Assembly (NCBI GenBank): GCA_036785325.1
Contig: JAXIVH010000001.1
Location: 616,001 to 680,000, forward strand
Length of the DNA stretch: 64,000 nucleotides
Reading direction: 5' to 3'
From: Urophycis tenuis
Taxonomy: Eukaryota; Chordata; Actinopteri; Gadiformes; Phycidae
Position numbers and translations under genes: made by a program. Shown here one piece after another: positions 54,610 through 64,000 of the stretch. The first letter of the stretch is position 1, and each line of letters opens with the position of its first letter. The notes under the pieces were generated by a model. It saw only the letters and a program-made list of their open reading frames with translations. It did no database searches and had not been told where the DNA came from.

Positions 54610-57010
54610 ACAGACGTTCAAGCCACAGCATATTACTGCCCCACCAGAGACAATATAACACTGGACTTACTAAATGCTAATGCCATGGACGCATATGACG
54701 CCACAGTCCTTCCCCCCCTTGGCAAGTCAGACCACAACCTGGTCATGATGACTCCCAAGTATGTCCCACTTGTGAGAAGGCAACCTGTGCTCACCAGGAC
54801 AGTGAGGAAGTGGGCACAGGAGACTGCTGAGGCACTGCAGGACTGCTTCGAGTCAACAGACTGGGATGTTCTCTGTGAGCCACATGGGGAGGACATCGAT
54901 AACATGACCGACTGCATAACAGACTATATAAGATTCTGCGAGGACACCACCATGCCAGCCTGGACCGTTCACTGCTTCTCCAACAACAAGCCGTGGATTA
55001 CCAGTGACCTGAAGGCACTCTTGAAAAAGAAGAAGAGGGCTTTCAGGTCAGGAGACAGGGAGGAGCAGAGGAGAGTGCAGCACGAACTCCGTGAGATGCT
55101 GAGGACGTGCAAAGACAACTACAGGAGGAAGCTGGAGGCCAAGGTCCAACAGAACAGTGTGAGGGATGTGTGGGCGGGAATGAAGCACCTCACAGGGATG
55201 AAGGGGAAGGACAGGCAGACATCTGGGAGCCTGGATAGAGCTAACCAGTATAACCAGTTTTTCAACAGGTTTAGCTCACCCCCTGATACCCCTCCAACAC
55301 CCCCATCCCCCCACACACTCACACTGTCCCAAAGGGTTCGACCCTCCCCCCAGCATTCTCCTGTACAACACCTCTCAATCTGCCCCTCCCCCTTCCCCCC
55401 CACCCCCTCCTCCTCCTCCACTGATGGCATCTGCACCAACCCCCGCCCAATGGCGACTACATGCCAGGTAAAGAGGCAGATGGAAAGGCTGCATCAGCGG
55501 AAGGCTGCAGGCCCTGATGGCATCTCACCCAGGATCCTGAAGACCTGTGCCGGCCAGCTGTCTCCTGTACTGGGACATCTGTACAACCTGAGCCTGAGTC
55601 AGGAGAAAATCCCATTGCTGTGGAAGACCTCCTGCTTGGTCCCCCTTGCAATTTGCCTATCAGCCCCGTGTAGGAGTCGATAATGCTGTCATTTACCTGC
55701 TGCAACGTGCCCATATGCATCTGGATGGTGGGGGAGGCACTGTGAGGATCACATTCTTTGATTTCTCCAGTGCTTTCAATACCATTCAGCCTCTGCTGAT
55801 GGGTGAGAAGCTGCGGGGGATGGGTGTTGACGACACTATGATCTCCTTGATTACTGACTACTTGACAGGCAGGCCACAGTTTGTCCATCTGGGCAGTGTA
55901 CTGTCTGACGTGGTGGTCAGTGATACAGGAGCTCCACGGGGAACTGTGCTCTCTCCCTTCCTCTTCACCTTGTACACCACTGACTTTCAGTACAACTCTG
56001 AGTCATGTCACCTGCAAAAGTTCTCTGATGACTCAGCTGTTGTCGGGTGTATAAGAGGTGGAGAGGAGGGTGAGTACAGGACACTGGTAGACAGCTTTGT
56101 GGAGTGGTCCGAACAGAATCACCTGAGGCTGAATGTCAACAAGACCAGAGAGATGGTGATCGACTTCGGGAGGACAAAGAGGTTGCCTCCACAACCACTA
56201 TGGATCAGGGGGGACGTGGTGGAGGAGGTGGAGGACTATAAATACTTGGGGGTGGTGATCGGCAACAGACTAGACTGGAAATCTAACACCGAGGCTGTAT
56301 ACAAGAAGGGGATGAGCAGACTCTATTTCCTGAGGAAGCTGAGATCTTTCAACGTGTGCAGTAAGATGTTGGAGATCTTCTACCAGTCTGTTGTTGCTAG
56401 CACCATTTTCTTTGCTGCTGTGTGTTGGGGCAGCAGCACCAGAGCCAGTGACACCAAAAGACTTGATAAAATCATCAAGAAGGCTGGCTCTGTACTAGGT
56501 CTCGGGCTAGAATCTTTTGAGTCTGTGGTGGAGAGGAGAATGCTGAAAAAAGTGTTATCCATCATTGACAATGATCAGCGGCCTCTCCATCAAACAGTGG
56601 TCAGACAGCAGAGCACCTTCTCTCACAGGCTGCTCCAGCTCCGCTGTCGAAGGGACAGATATAGGAAATCATTCCTTCCACATTCCATTACACTGTACTG
56701 TACAATAACAGCCAATAACTTATTGCAACAGTCTCCTTGCACCTTATATTTCATTTCATTTAATTTCATTGTATTCTGTACACTGTTTCTCTAAAAATCT
56801 TGCACTAAAATTAGTTTAGATTTAATTTACATTTTTAGTTTATATTTAGTTTATATTTTATATTTATATTTTTAATATATATATTTTATTTTTTATATAC
56901 ATACTTTTTATTTCTTATTGCATTCATTTTGTGTATTCTAATGCTGCTGCTACGTTGCAATTTCCCATCTTGGGATTAATAAAGTATTTCTATTCTATTC
57001 TATATTCTAT
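54610..57010 (+). mobile_element. Rex1-like LINE, 5'-truncated, internally deleted
   Basis: It begins mid-endonuclease (CPTRDNITLDLLNANAM, LPPLGKSDHNLVMM). After ORF1-type linker sequence come HQRKAAGPDGISPRILKTC, then a deletion and frame change at about 55,645-55,650 that removes the DYRPVALTS block. Next come VRITFFDFSSAFNTIQP, TGAPRGTVLSPFLFTLYT, LQKFSDDSAVVGCIRGG and YKYLGVVIGNRLDW, with the C-terminus FSHRLLQLRCRRDRYRKSF (to about 56,670). The 3' UTR ends in ATTAATAAAG followed by TTCTA repeats at about 56,985-57,010. Two long frames (54,685-55,683 and 55,646-56,794) are the two sides of that break. Confidence 0.9.
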
Positions 57011-57418
57011 AAAGAAATAATGGACCAAAGAAACTATTTGGCCTATTGGGAATGTCACACAGATAAGTGACTTCGAGAGTGTTCGAGAGTAAAGGGCTAC
57101 AGAACATTTGATCATGTTGTGACTTGGTGTGTTTTTTAATGTTTTTTTCAATAATCAGTTAATAATTCACTTGGTTTATACTGTAGATATCAATAGTTAT
57201 AGTATTAGGTGTTCCAGCAGCACAAGAATATAATTAGCACAGACAGACATGGCACCAAACATGAAACATGAAAATGTGGTTAAGAATAAAAATACAGAAA
57301 AACAGAAATGGATAACAGATAAAAAATATAAATTAAAGTGGTGCATTAAAGTTAAATAATAATGAAAAGGCAGCAAAGTACTGTATAGTACACAATAAAA
57401 TGTATGGGCCTTTGACAT
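57011..57418. other. short gap before gypsy element 2
   Basis: AT-rich DNA with no recognisable feature between the LINE tail and the target duplication of the gypsy element. Confidence 0.5.
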
Positions 57419-57423
57419 CATAT
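57419..57423. repeat. target-site duplication CATAT (left) of gypsy element 2
   Basis: The same five bases follow the element at 62383-62387. Confidence 0.9.
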
Positions 57424-57754
57424 TGTCGGGACCGACAGACAAGGACCCAAGTGCGCAAGTTTTGAGTTCAGGAACTTATTGAAAGTAGTAACAGTAGTAA
57501 CAGGTCCGGAATCACAGATCAGGAGTCAGAGTGAAAGCAGACAGGCAGGGTTCCGATGCAGGCTTGCAGACGATCTGACAAGAGTGGACTGAAAAACAGG
57601 GCTTTATATACAGGGCAAGATTTGTAGAGTGGAAAGAGTGGTAAATGCAGTGCAGCTGGTAGGTTTAACGAGGGTGGAGCAGAGCAGAGCAGAGACAGGT
57701 GGAGGTAATCAGACCAATTAGTGGTGTTACTAGGCAGAGAGAGAGCTCATGACA
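57424..57754 (-). repeat. 3' LTR of gypsy element 2
   Basis: In element orientation it starts TGTCATGAGCTC and ends GACA. It matches 62071-62382 with about five substitutions and two short length differences (an extra GCAGA-type unit and a 15-bp block). A run of about 18 C follows at 57,758. Confidence 0.95.
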
Positions 57755-58143
57755 GAACCCCCCCCCCCCCCCCCTAAGGGACGGCCCCAGAAGTCCCCAA
57801 GAAACACCACCAAGCCGGGCGGGAGGAGGGGGAGCCGGCGGAGGGTCAGAATTCTTCTGAGCGGTCAGTATCCATACCCTCCGCGCCACCATCTCCATCA
57901 GAAGACTCATCATCCGAGGGGCCCAGCTGAGGATCAGGCTCAGGGTCAGGATTAGACACCGGGGCAGACACAGCAGGGTCTGGATGGCGAGATGGCCCAC
58001 GTCGACCACGTCGGAGAGAGGGCTGGTCAGGGTGTTGGCGATGGAATGCAGAGATGAGGGCCGGATCCACAATTCTTCCAGCGGGGACCCAAGATCTCTC
58101 TTCAGGACCATAACCCTTCCAGTCCACCAGATATTGGATGCCC

Positions 58144-59490
58144 CTACCCCTTCGTCGAGAGCGGAGCAGTCTCCGGACTGTGTAGACGGGACCACCGTCG
58201 ATGAAGCGCGGAGGAGGAGGCGGCGGTGCTGCTGGGACCAGGGGGCTCTCGTGTACAGGCTTGAGCTTGGAGACGTGGAAGGTGGGATGAACTCTCATGG
58301 TCTTGGGTAGTAGCAGTCGGACTGCCGTGGGACTGATGACTCTCTGGATGGGAAAAGGCCCTGTAGCGAGGTGCCAATTTCCGAGACTCCACCCGAAGTG
58401 GCAGATCTCGGGCCGACAGCCAGACCTTCTGGCCGACATGGTAAACAGGTGCTGGGGTCCTCCGCCGGTTAGCTCCGATAGCGTAGCTGGCACTGGACTT
58501 CAGGAGAGTGGCACGAGCCTGGGCCCATGTTCGGCGGCAGCGGCGGGCATAAGCAAGAGCTGATGGGCAGGTAGCATCTACCTCCTGACTGGCAAACAGA
58601 GGTGGTTGATATCCATAAACACACTGAAAGGGGGAGAGTCCGGTGGCAGAACTGGTGAGCGAGTTGTGGGCATATTCCACCCAGAGCAGATGTTGGGCCC
58701 AGGCACAGGGGTTGCGTGAAGCTACACACCTCAGTGCCTTCTCCAGTTCCTGGTTCATGCGTTCCGTTTGGCCATTAGATTGTGGGTGGAATCCCGATGA
58801 CAGACTGGCAGTAGCCCCGAGGAGGTGGCAGAATTCTTTCCAGAATGTGGCAGAGAATTGTGGCCCTCTGTCAGACACAATATCCCTGGGTAGGCCATGG
58901 ACTCGGAAGACTTGTTCTAAGACCACTCGGGCAGTCTCCTTTGCAGTAGGCAGCTTCGGGAGAGGCACGAAGTGGGTCATCTTACTAAACCGGTCCACAA
59001 TGGTGAGGATGACCGTGTTTCCCTCTGATGGCGGAAGACCCGTAACAAAGTCCAGAGAGACGTGGGACCAGGGTCGCATGGGCACCGGTAGGGGCTGGAG
59101 TAACCCAGCTGGAGGCTGACTGGGGGTCTTGTGCTGGTTGCAAGTGGGGCAAGCTTGGACAAAATCCTGGATGTCCCTCCTCATCGATGGCCACCAGAAT
59201 CGTTGGGAGAGCAGATGGTGGGTGCATGTGATTCCGGGGTGACAGGCCAGGCGAGAGTCGTGCCCCCACTGAATCACCTGGGATATCAAGTCTGCTGGGA
59301 CAAAAAGACGGTTGGGGGGACAGGCGCTGGGGCTCGGATGGTCCTGAATAGCTTCTCTGACCTGCTCCTCTATGTCCCAGGTCAGGGCAGCAACGACACA
59401 GGGGCTTGGGAGGATGGGTGTTTGCTCTTCATTGGATGCCTTGTCCTTCTGGAACATTCTGGAGAGTGCGTCAGGCTTGACATTGCGGGA
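58144..59490 (-). pseudogene. integrase part of gypsy element 2
   Basis: It starts inside the RNase H end (DALSRMFQKDK) and runs through the zinc-binding HHCC motif (HDSRLACHPG ... ACPTCNQHK) and the catalytic core with Asp (VSLDFVTGLPP), Asp (IVSDRGPQFS) and Glu (QTERMNQELEKAL). The frame is lost near 58,375 before the chromodomain. It has no own start; in an active element it is cleaved from Pol. Confidence 0.88.
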
Positions 59491-59492
59491 GC

Positions 59493-60701
59493 CTACGAGA
59501 GTCTACGAGAGTAGAAGGCACAGGGGTGCATCTTGCCGTCCTCTGCTGCTCGTTGGGAAAGCACTGCTCCAACTCCCACGTCTGAAGCGTCCACCTCCAC
59601 CACAAACTGGCGCCCTGCATCTGGCATTTGGAGAATGGGAGCCGAAGTGAAACGGGCCTTGAGGGACTTGAATGCTTTGTCAGCGGCTGCCGTCCACTGG
59701 AATTGTTGTTTGACACTGGTCAGTGCAGTGAGTGGTGCTGCCACGGTGCTGTAGCCCCGGATGAACCTTCTATAAAAGTTGGCGAACCCCAGGAACTGCT
59801 GCAGCTTTTTTCGGGTCTCTGGAACTGGCCACGACATCACAGCTGACACCTTTGCAGGGTCCATTTGAATGCTGCCTTCGGTCACCACATACCCCAGGAA
59901 TGAGATAGACTTGGCGTGAAACTCACACTTCTCAGCCTTCATGAAGAGTGAGTTCTCCAGCAACCAGCGCAGGACTAACTGGACATGGTGAGTGTGTTCT
60001 GACAGAGTCTTTGAAAAAATCAAAATGTCGTCAAGGTAAACGAAAACAAACTTATTGAGCGTGTCTCTAAGGATGTCATTTACCAGGGCCTGGAACACTG
60101 CTGGGGCATTGGTGAGACCGAATGGCATGACGAGGTATTCATAGTGTCCCGTCGGAGTGTTGAATGCCGTCTTCCACTCGTCCCCCTCTCTCATTCGCAC
60201 CAGATGGTAGGCATTCCGGAGGTCTAGCTTGGTGAACACTGTGGCACCTTGCAGCAGTTCAAAGGCAGAGGAGAGTAGTGGTAGAGGGTAACGATTCTTT
60301 ACCGTAATGTCATTCAAGCCCCGGTAATCGATGCATGGACGCAGAGAGAGATCTTTCTTTCCGACGAAGAAGAATCCCGCTCCCGCGGGGGAAGATGATG
60401 GGCGGATTATGCCGGCGGCCAGAGAGTCAGTTATGTAGTCCTCCATGGCCTTTCTTTCCGGGGCTGACAGCGAGTAGAGACGGCCCTTTGGTGGTGCGGT
60501 GCCAGGCAGGAGGTCGATGGCGCAGTCATATGGTCTGTGAGGTGGCAGAGATGTGGCCTTGGACTTGTTGAATACCATACCTCTTTCAGGTTGTAGTAAC
60601 AGACAGGAACATTGGATATGTCGGGGGTGGCGCTGGTGGCTTCTCGGTTGGTTGGCAGGATGACTCCTTTTAGGCAGGTCCGATGGCAGTCCCTCCCCCA
60701 C
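59493..60701 (-). pseudogene. reverse transcriptase part of gypsy element 2
   Basis: A long open frame with LRPCIDYRGLNDITVKNRYP, VFTKLDLRNAYHLVRM, FGLTNAPAVFQALVND, the intact catalytic FVFVYLDDILIFSKT, and LGYVVTEGSIQMDPAKV. It continues into RNase H up to CAFYSRRLS-stop. The remaining RNase H catalytic residues are missing at the deletion, so the polyprotein is not functional. Confidence 0.88.
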
Positions 60702-61051
60702 TCACGAATGGTGCCAGTCTCCCAGTCAAGTTGTGGGTTGTGTTGACGAAGCCATGGATGACCGAGGATGAGTGGTTGGCCGGGTGACTGTAGGAGGTGG
60801 AACTGGATGGACTCCTGGTGGTGTCCATCCAGCTCTGTGTCCATTATGTTTGCTTCGGCTCCGGAATCCACTAGGGCGGCTAGGGTATGAGTCGTGTCAG
60901 AGAGCAGGAGGCGGAGCGGAAGCAGGGTCTTTCGGATGGAGGGAGAATGAAGATATGTTGAGCTCACCCGGATCTCCCCTACGCCTGGTGAGCTGCGGCT
61001 TTTGCCGGACAGGTTATGACACGGTGACCTTCGCCGCCACAGTAGAGGCAA
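60431..61051 (-). pseudogene. protease region of gypsy element 2
   Basis: Contains THTLAALVDSGAEANIMD, the DSG active-site box of a retropepsin, and LGHPWLRQHNPQLDW further on. It overlaps the reverse transcriptase frame (60,701-59,493) in a different frame, so at least one frame change lies between them. Confidence 0.8.
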
Positions 61052-61061
61052 AGCTTGCAGG

Positions 61062-62054
61062 TTAGGCGGCGCCGTCGCTCTTCAGGGGTGAGAGAGGCGC
61101 GGCCAATCTCCATGGGCTCTGCCATTTGGGTTGCATTTGGGGCTTGACAGGCGGGGACTGACTAGTGGAAGGCTCACCCCGAGTGCGGATGGGAGGTTGA
61201 CTCAGGCGCCCTCTCTCTCGTCTGCGGGTCTGGATACGGCGGTCAATGCGGACGGCCAGGGCAATGGCGTCATCGAGTGTCGGGTGCTGCTCATGAGAGA
61301 CAAGCTCGTCTTTAATGTAGTCCGCCAAGCTGTGGAGGAAGGCGTGCACCAGTGCCTCGGAGTTCCACAAGCTGCGACTAGCCAGGGTGCGAAAGTCTAT
61401 GGAGAAGTCTGCCACTGTCCGATTGCCCTGGCGGATGGTCAGCAGTGCTTGTGATGCTTCGGTTGTTGATGAGCCCAGGTCAAAGACCTTTAACATCTCC
61501 TCTTCGAAGTCACTGAAAGAGGCGCAGGCTGGGGTCTGCCGGTCGAACTCTGCCGTTCCCCATAACCGAGCGCGGCCGGTGAGATGGGTAATGACGTACC
61601 CCACCTTGGCTCCCTCCGTCGAGAAGGTCCTGGGCTGTAAAGCGAACTGGATACGACAGCTGGACAGGAAGGCTCGTACCTGCCTCGGGTCACCGTCGAA
61701 ACGTTCCGGATTGCCAATCTTCGGTTCTGGGGCGCTGGGATCTGGGGCAGCATAAGCAGGAGTGGACGTAGCTGGAGTAGGTGGAGTGGCCGGATTGGTG
61801 AGTACTTGCAGGGCTTGGGCTAGCTGTTGTTGCTGCAGTTGAAACTGTTGTTGCTGCTGTTGTAGCTGTTGCTGTTGTTGCTGAATCTGTTGTTGCTGCT
61901 GGTTAAACTGTTGTTGTTGTTGTTGTCCGAGCTGGAGCAGGGAAGCGATGTCGCCAGCCATCCGATTGATGTCTCCCTCAGTGAGTGCCAGTCGCTGTAG
62001 GGCAGACATCTCGGCCTTTTCCCCCATACTGGTCTGGGAGTGCGCTGGGTCCAT
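61062..62054 (-). pseudogene. Gag of gypsy element 2
   Basis: 330 codons from MDPAHSQTSMGEK (ATG at 62,054, 17 nt after the LTR). A Gln-rich segment (about residues 48-85) precedes the retrotransposon Gag core (NPERFDGDPRQVRAFLSSC, LTGRARLWGTAEFD, VADFSIDFRTLASRS). The frame shifts just before the zinc knuckle, which lies in another frame, so the protein ends early. Confidence 0.85.
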
Positions 62055-62070
62055 GATGGTCAGGTCGTTC

Positions 62071-62382
62071 TGTCAGGACCGACAGACGAGGACCCAAGTG
62101 CGCAAGTTTTGAGTTCAGGAACTTATTGAAAGTAGTAGCAGTAGTAACAGGTCCGGAATCACAGATCAGGAGTCAGAGTGAAAGCAGACAGGCAGGGTTC
62201 CGATGCAGGCTTGCAGACGATCTGACAAGAGTGGACTTAAAAACAGGGCTTTATATACAGGGCAAGATGAGTGGTAAATGCAGTGCAGCTGGTAGGTTTA
62301 ACGAGGGTGGAGCAGAGCAGAGACAGGTGGAGGTAATCAGACCAATTATTGGTGTTACTAGGCAGAGAGAGAGCTCATGACA
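62071..62382 (-). repeat. 5' LTR of gypsy element 2
   Basis: Paired with 57424-57754. The right duplication CATAT is at 62383-62387. The short leader between the LTR and the Gag ATG (GAACGACCTGACC on the minus strand) is where a primer-binding site should lie. Confidence 0.93.
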
Positions 62383-62387
62383 CATAT

Positions 62388-63725
62388 GAGATGTTGGCTT
62401 ATGAATATGAGTAATAACTTAAACGAAAATTTGTGCACTGAGCAATGTTATTCCGCCCTCCAACGTTTTCATTTCATTTCATTTCAACTATTTGACCTTC
62501 TCCTTTCAAGATCCTCAGCTTTATAATAGGCTACAAATAGACAATTGAGCCCGAATCATATCACCTTCCGTTTGTTTTTCGTAATGACTAAGTTGTACAA
62601 TTACGTAGTGCAGTCTATATAGTCTACATATCGCAATCATAAATGAGGAGTGTTTTGAAAAAGTCAAAGGCTAATGCTTCAACTGTCCAATCAAATGCTT
62701 TATTTTTTTTCTTTGAATTGATAGAGGTTATGGATATCTTTTTGTCCTAGATTTGGACAGAATAAATCAAAATGCCCACGTTGGGGGCTCATACAACGAA
62801 TTAATGAATTTTACGTCACATTGTTTACTAATTAATGTATTTGTGAGGAAAACGATTCAACCGAAAGTGCATTCGCGATTTTATTTTGAAATGTACCCCG
62901 TGCATTTCCCGGCCTGACAGTGGAGGCGGCCTGAGAGTGGAGCCTGCGGCGGTAGCGACCTCACAGTGGAGGTCTGCAGCCTCTTGTGTTTTGGCCAACT
63001 ATGGAGAGAGATCTGAGGGAGCGTCACCTCAGACACACGTGACCACTCACACTCACAGTGAACACTCAACCCAGGGGTGCGCAGCACAGCACACAAGACG
63101 GAGACACCACCACCAGGAGACACCAATCCCACCACCTTAGGCGCTCAGCTTCTGAAAGGGGAAAAAGGAACAAAATTAATCAGAGGTTTCCCTCAAAATA
63201 AACTATAAACCACAATATTTTACACAAAACGAATTCACATAAAAATTAATTCAAAATAACTGAAAAACATACTTCAGATAACTGAATCATAATATATAAA
63301 CAAAACAGAACACAAACTCAGTAAACAAAAAAAAACAAAACAATCGAAGAAAGAAAATACCAATCATGTGACAACTGAACAAAAGAAACTAAACGATATT
63401 GGCAAAAAAAATACTAACAAAAGAACGGTCACGTGATGGCATAAATGGTCAATCAAAAATTACACGAACAAGGGTGGTGGGGGGGGGGGGGGGGATAAAT
63501 GTGGAAAAAGATTACGCCCACTTCAGGGATGGTGCATTGGGTCATTTGGGAGATATTTTGTAATGGGAGTTGGTGCCTATCATGAAATAACCCCCCCCCC
63601 AAAAAAAAAAAAACTAAATCGGACATGTATTTCCCCCCCTTTTATCATTAAAATTAAAATAAAATCTTAAAAGAACACTTTGGTTCACCTGTCAGATGTT
63701 GCAAAGTTGTTATAAAGTGATAATG
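62388..63725. other. stretch without a recognised gene
   Basis: AT-rich DNA, with a more GC-rich block at about 62,890-63,140 that has a GTGGAGG-type imperfect repetition (three spaced 'CAGTGGAGG/GAGTGGAG' phrases). It also holds G and C homopolymers at about 63,477-63,494 and 63,590-63,600. I see no coding exon. Confidence 0.45.
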
Positions 63726-63726
63726 T

Positions 63727-64000
63727 GATAAAGTACATTTACATAATGCATTGTGGCTCCTGGTTGACTGCAAGCAAACCGTTGAAATCCCCAAGTTGGT
63801 TGTTCCTGAGTATGCCCACAAACCCTGGAACCGCTACAGGGAATTCCTCCTCTTCCTTGAGCAAAGGCAGGTATCCAGTGTGCTGTTTTCCTACAAAGAC
63901 AGCAGGTTTGGGTGTCTCTCCAGGGCAGCAGCAGTCCTAATATACCACTTTGGCCATCTGACAGAGTTCCTGAGCCAGAACCCAAACATAAACAACTGCC
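63727..64000 (+). CDS. unidentified open frame running off the window end
   Basis: From about 63,727 the frame LWLLVDCKQTVEIPKLVV continues through PEYAHKPWNRYREFLLFLEQ and GCLSRAAAVLIYHFGHL to the last base, at least 90 codons without a stop. A stop lies just upstream and there is no obvious initiating Met, so it would be an internal exon or part of a mobile-element ORF. Its amino-acid make-up (amphipathic, Leu/Phe/Arg-rich) looks protein-like. I do not recognise the family. A transposon-derived protein is my first guess. Confidence 0.4.

Larger units (their letters stand above)
57424..62382 (-). mobile_element. Ty3/gypsy chromodomain retrotransposon 2, both LTRs and TSD, defective
   Basis: A 4,959-bp element on the minus strand with LTRs at both ends and CATAT duplications. 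Order: Gag (62,054-61,062) with a Gln-rich coiled stretch and, in a shifted frame, a Cys knuckle CLYCGGEGH (about 61,050); protease LAALVDSGAEANIMD; reverse transcriptase with an intact VYLDDILIF; the first part of RNase H (VEVDASDVGVGAVLS); integrase with HHCC finger and core (59,457-58,400); and a chromodomain (GIQYLVDWKGYGPEERSWVP, about 58,120-58,060). Breaks: a frameshift late in Gag, the loss of most of RNase H at about 59,500-59,520, and a frameshift near 58,375 between integrase and chromodomain. LTR divergence of about 1.6% marks it as the younger of the two gypsy elements. Chromodomain types (chromoviruses) target chromatin marks. Confidence 0.95.

Noticed and set aside
41316..56794. 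The LINE pieces at 41.3-42.0 kb and 54.6-57.0 kb as halves of one element split by later insertions
   Set aside because: The end of the first (FHQYVD) and the start of the second (about 54,612, coding the equivalent residues) overlap in homology with different sequence, so they are separate copies.

Overview
This is a stretch of nuclear DNA from a vertebrate, almost certainly a ray-finned (teleost, probably percomorph) fish. Coding sequence is split into short exons with GT-AG introns. Two genes of known vertebrate families can be assembled exon by exon. The intergenic DNA is filled with typical fish repeats: LINEs of the L2 and Rex1/CR1-like groups, L1-like elements, Ty3/gypsy and BEL/Pao LTR elements, a hAT DNA transposon, a SINE-like repeat with a tRNA-type head, and many microsatellites and minisatellites. 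Nothing looks bacterial, and there is no operon, CRISPR array or prophage.

Layout. 1-300 is a 12-bp minisatellite. 301-4.4 kb is gene-poor, and a possible first exon of an unidentified minus-strand gene lies at 4.46-4.59 kb. 6.16-12.75 kb is HPF1 (histone PARylation factor 1), minus strand, eight coding exons, 352 codons, with an AATAAA signal downstream. An L2 relic lies in its intron 5. 13.8-15.5 kb is a decayed LINE. 16.17-33.3 kb is a PP2A B55 regulatory subunit, best matching PPP2R2C: plus strand, nine coding exons, 452 codons, with a GC-box/CCAAT promoter candidate and an imperfect CAG tract upstream. Its 10-kb intron 5 holds a Helitron-like repeat, a LINE 3' end, a complete but dead gypsy element with target-site duplications, a BEL/Pao remnant and a second LINE 3' end close to exon 6.

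From 35.6 to 62.4 kb the window is a repeat graveyard: a gypsy LTR plus gag start joined to an antisense LINE, a 34-bp minisatellite open in three minus-strand frames, LINE pieces, an L1-like element carrying a hAT derivative (8-bp TSD) and a solo LTR (5-bp TSD) and cut short by a nearly full-length Rex1/CR1-like LINE, an L1 ORF1 on the minus strand, another LINE, and a comparatively young chromodomain gypsy element (5-bp TSD, LTRs about 1.6% apart). The window ends inside an open frame I could not identify.

The two host genes do not form one pathway. HPF1 redirects PARP1/2 ADP-ribosylation to serine in the nucleus; the B55 subunit targets PP2A. I found no convincing new multi-gene system. 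The most interesting points are the dated nest of transposons, the BED-finger-only hAT derivative, the three-frame-open minisatellite, and a CAG tract upstream of a B55 gene that recalls the SCA12 repeat of human PPP2R2B.
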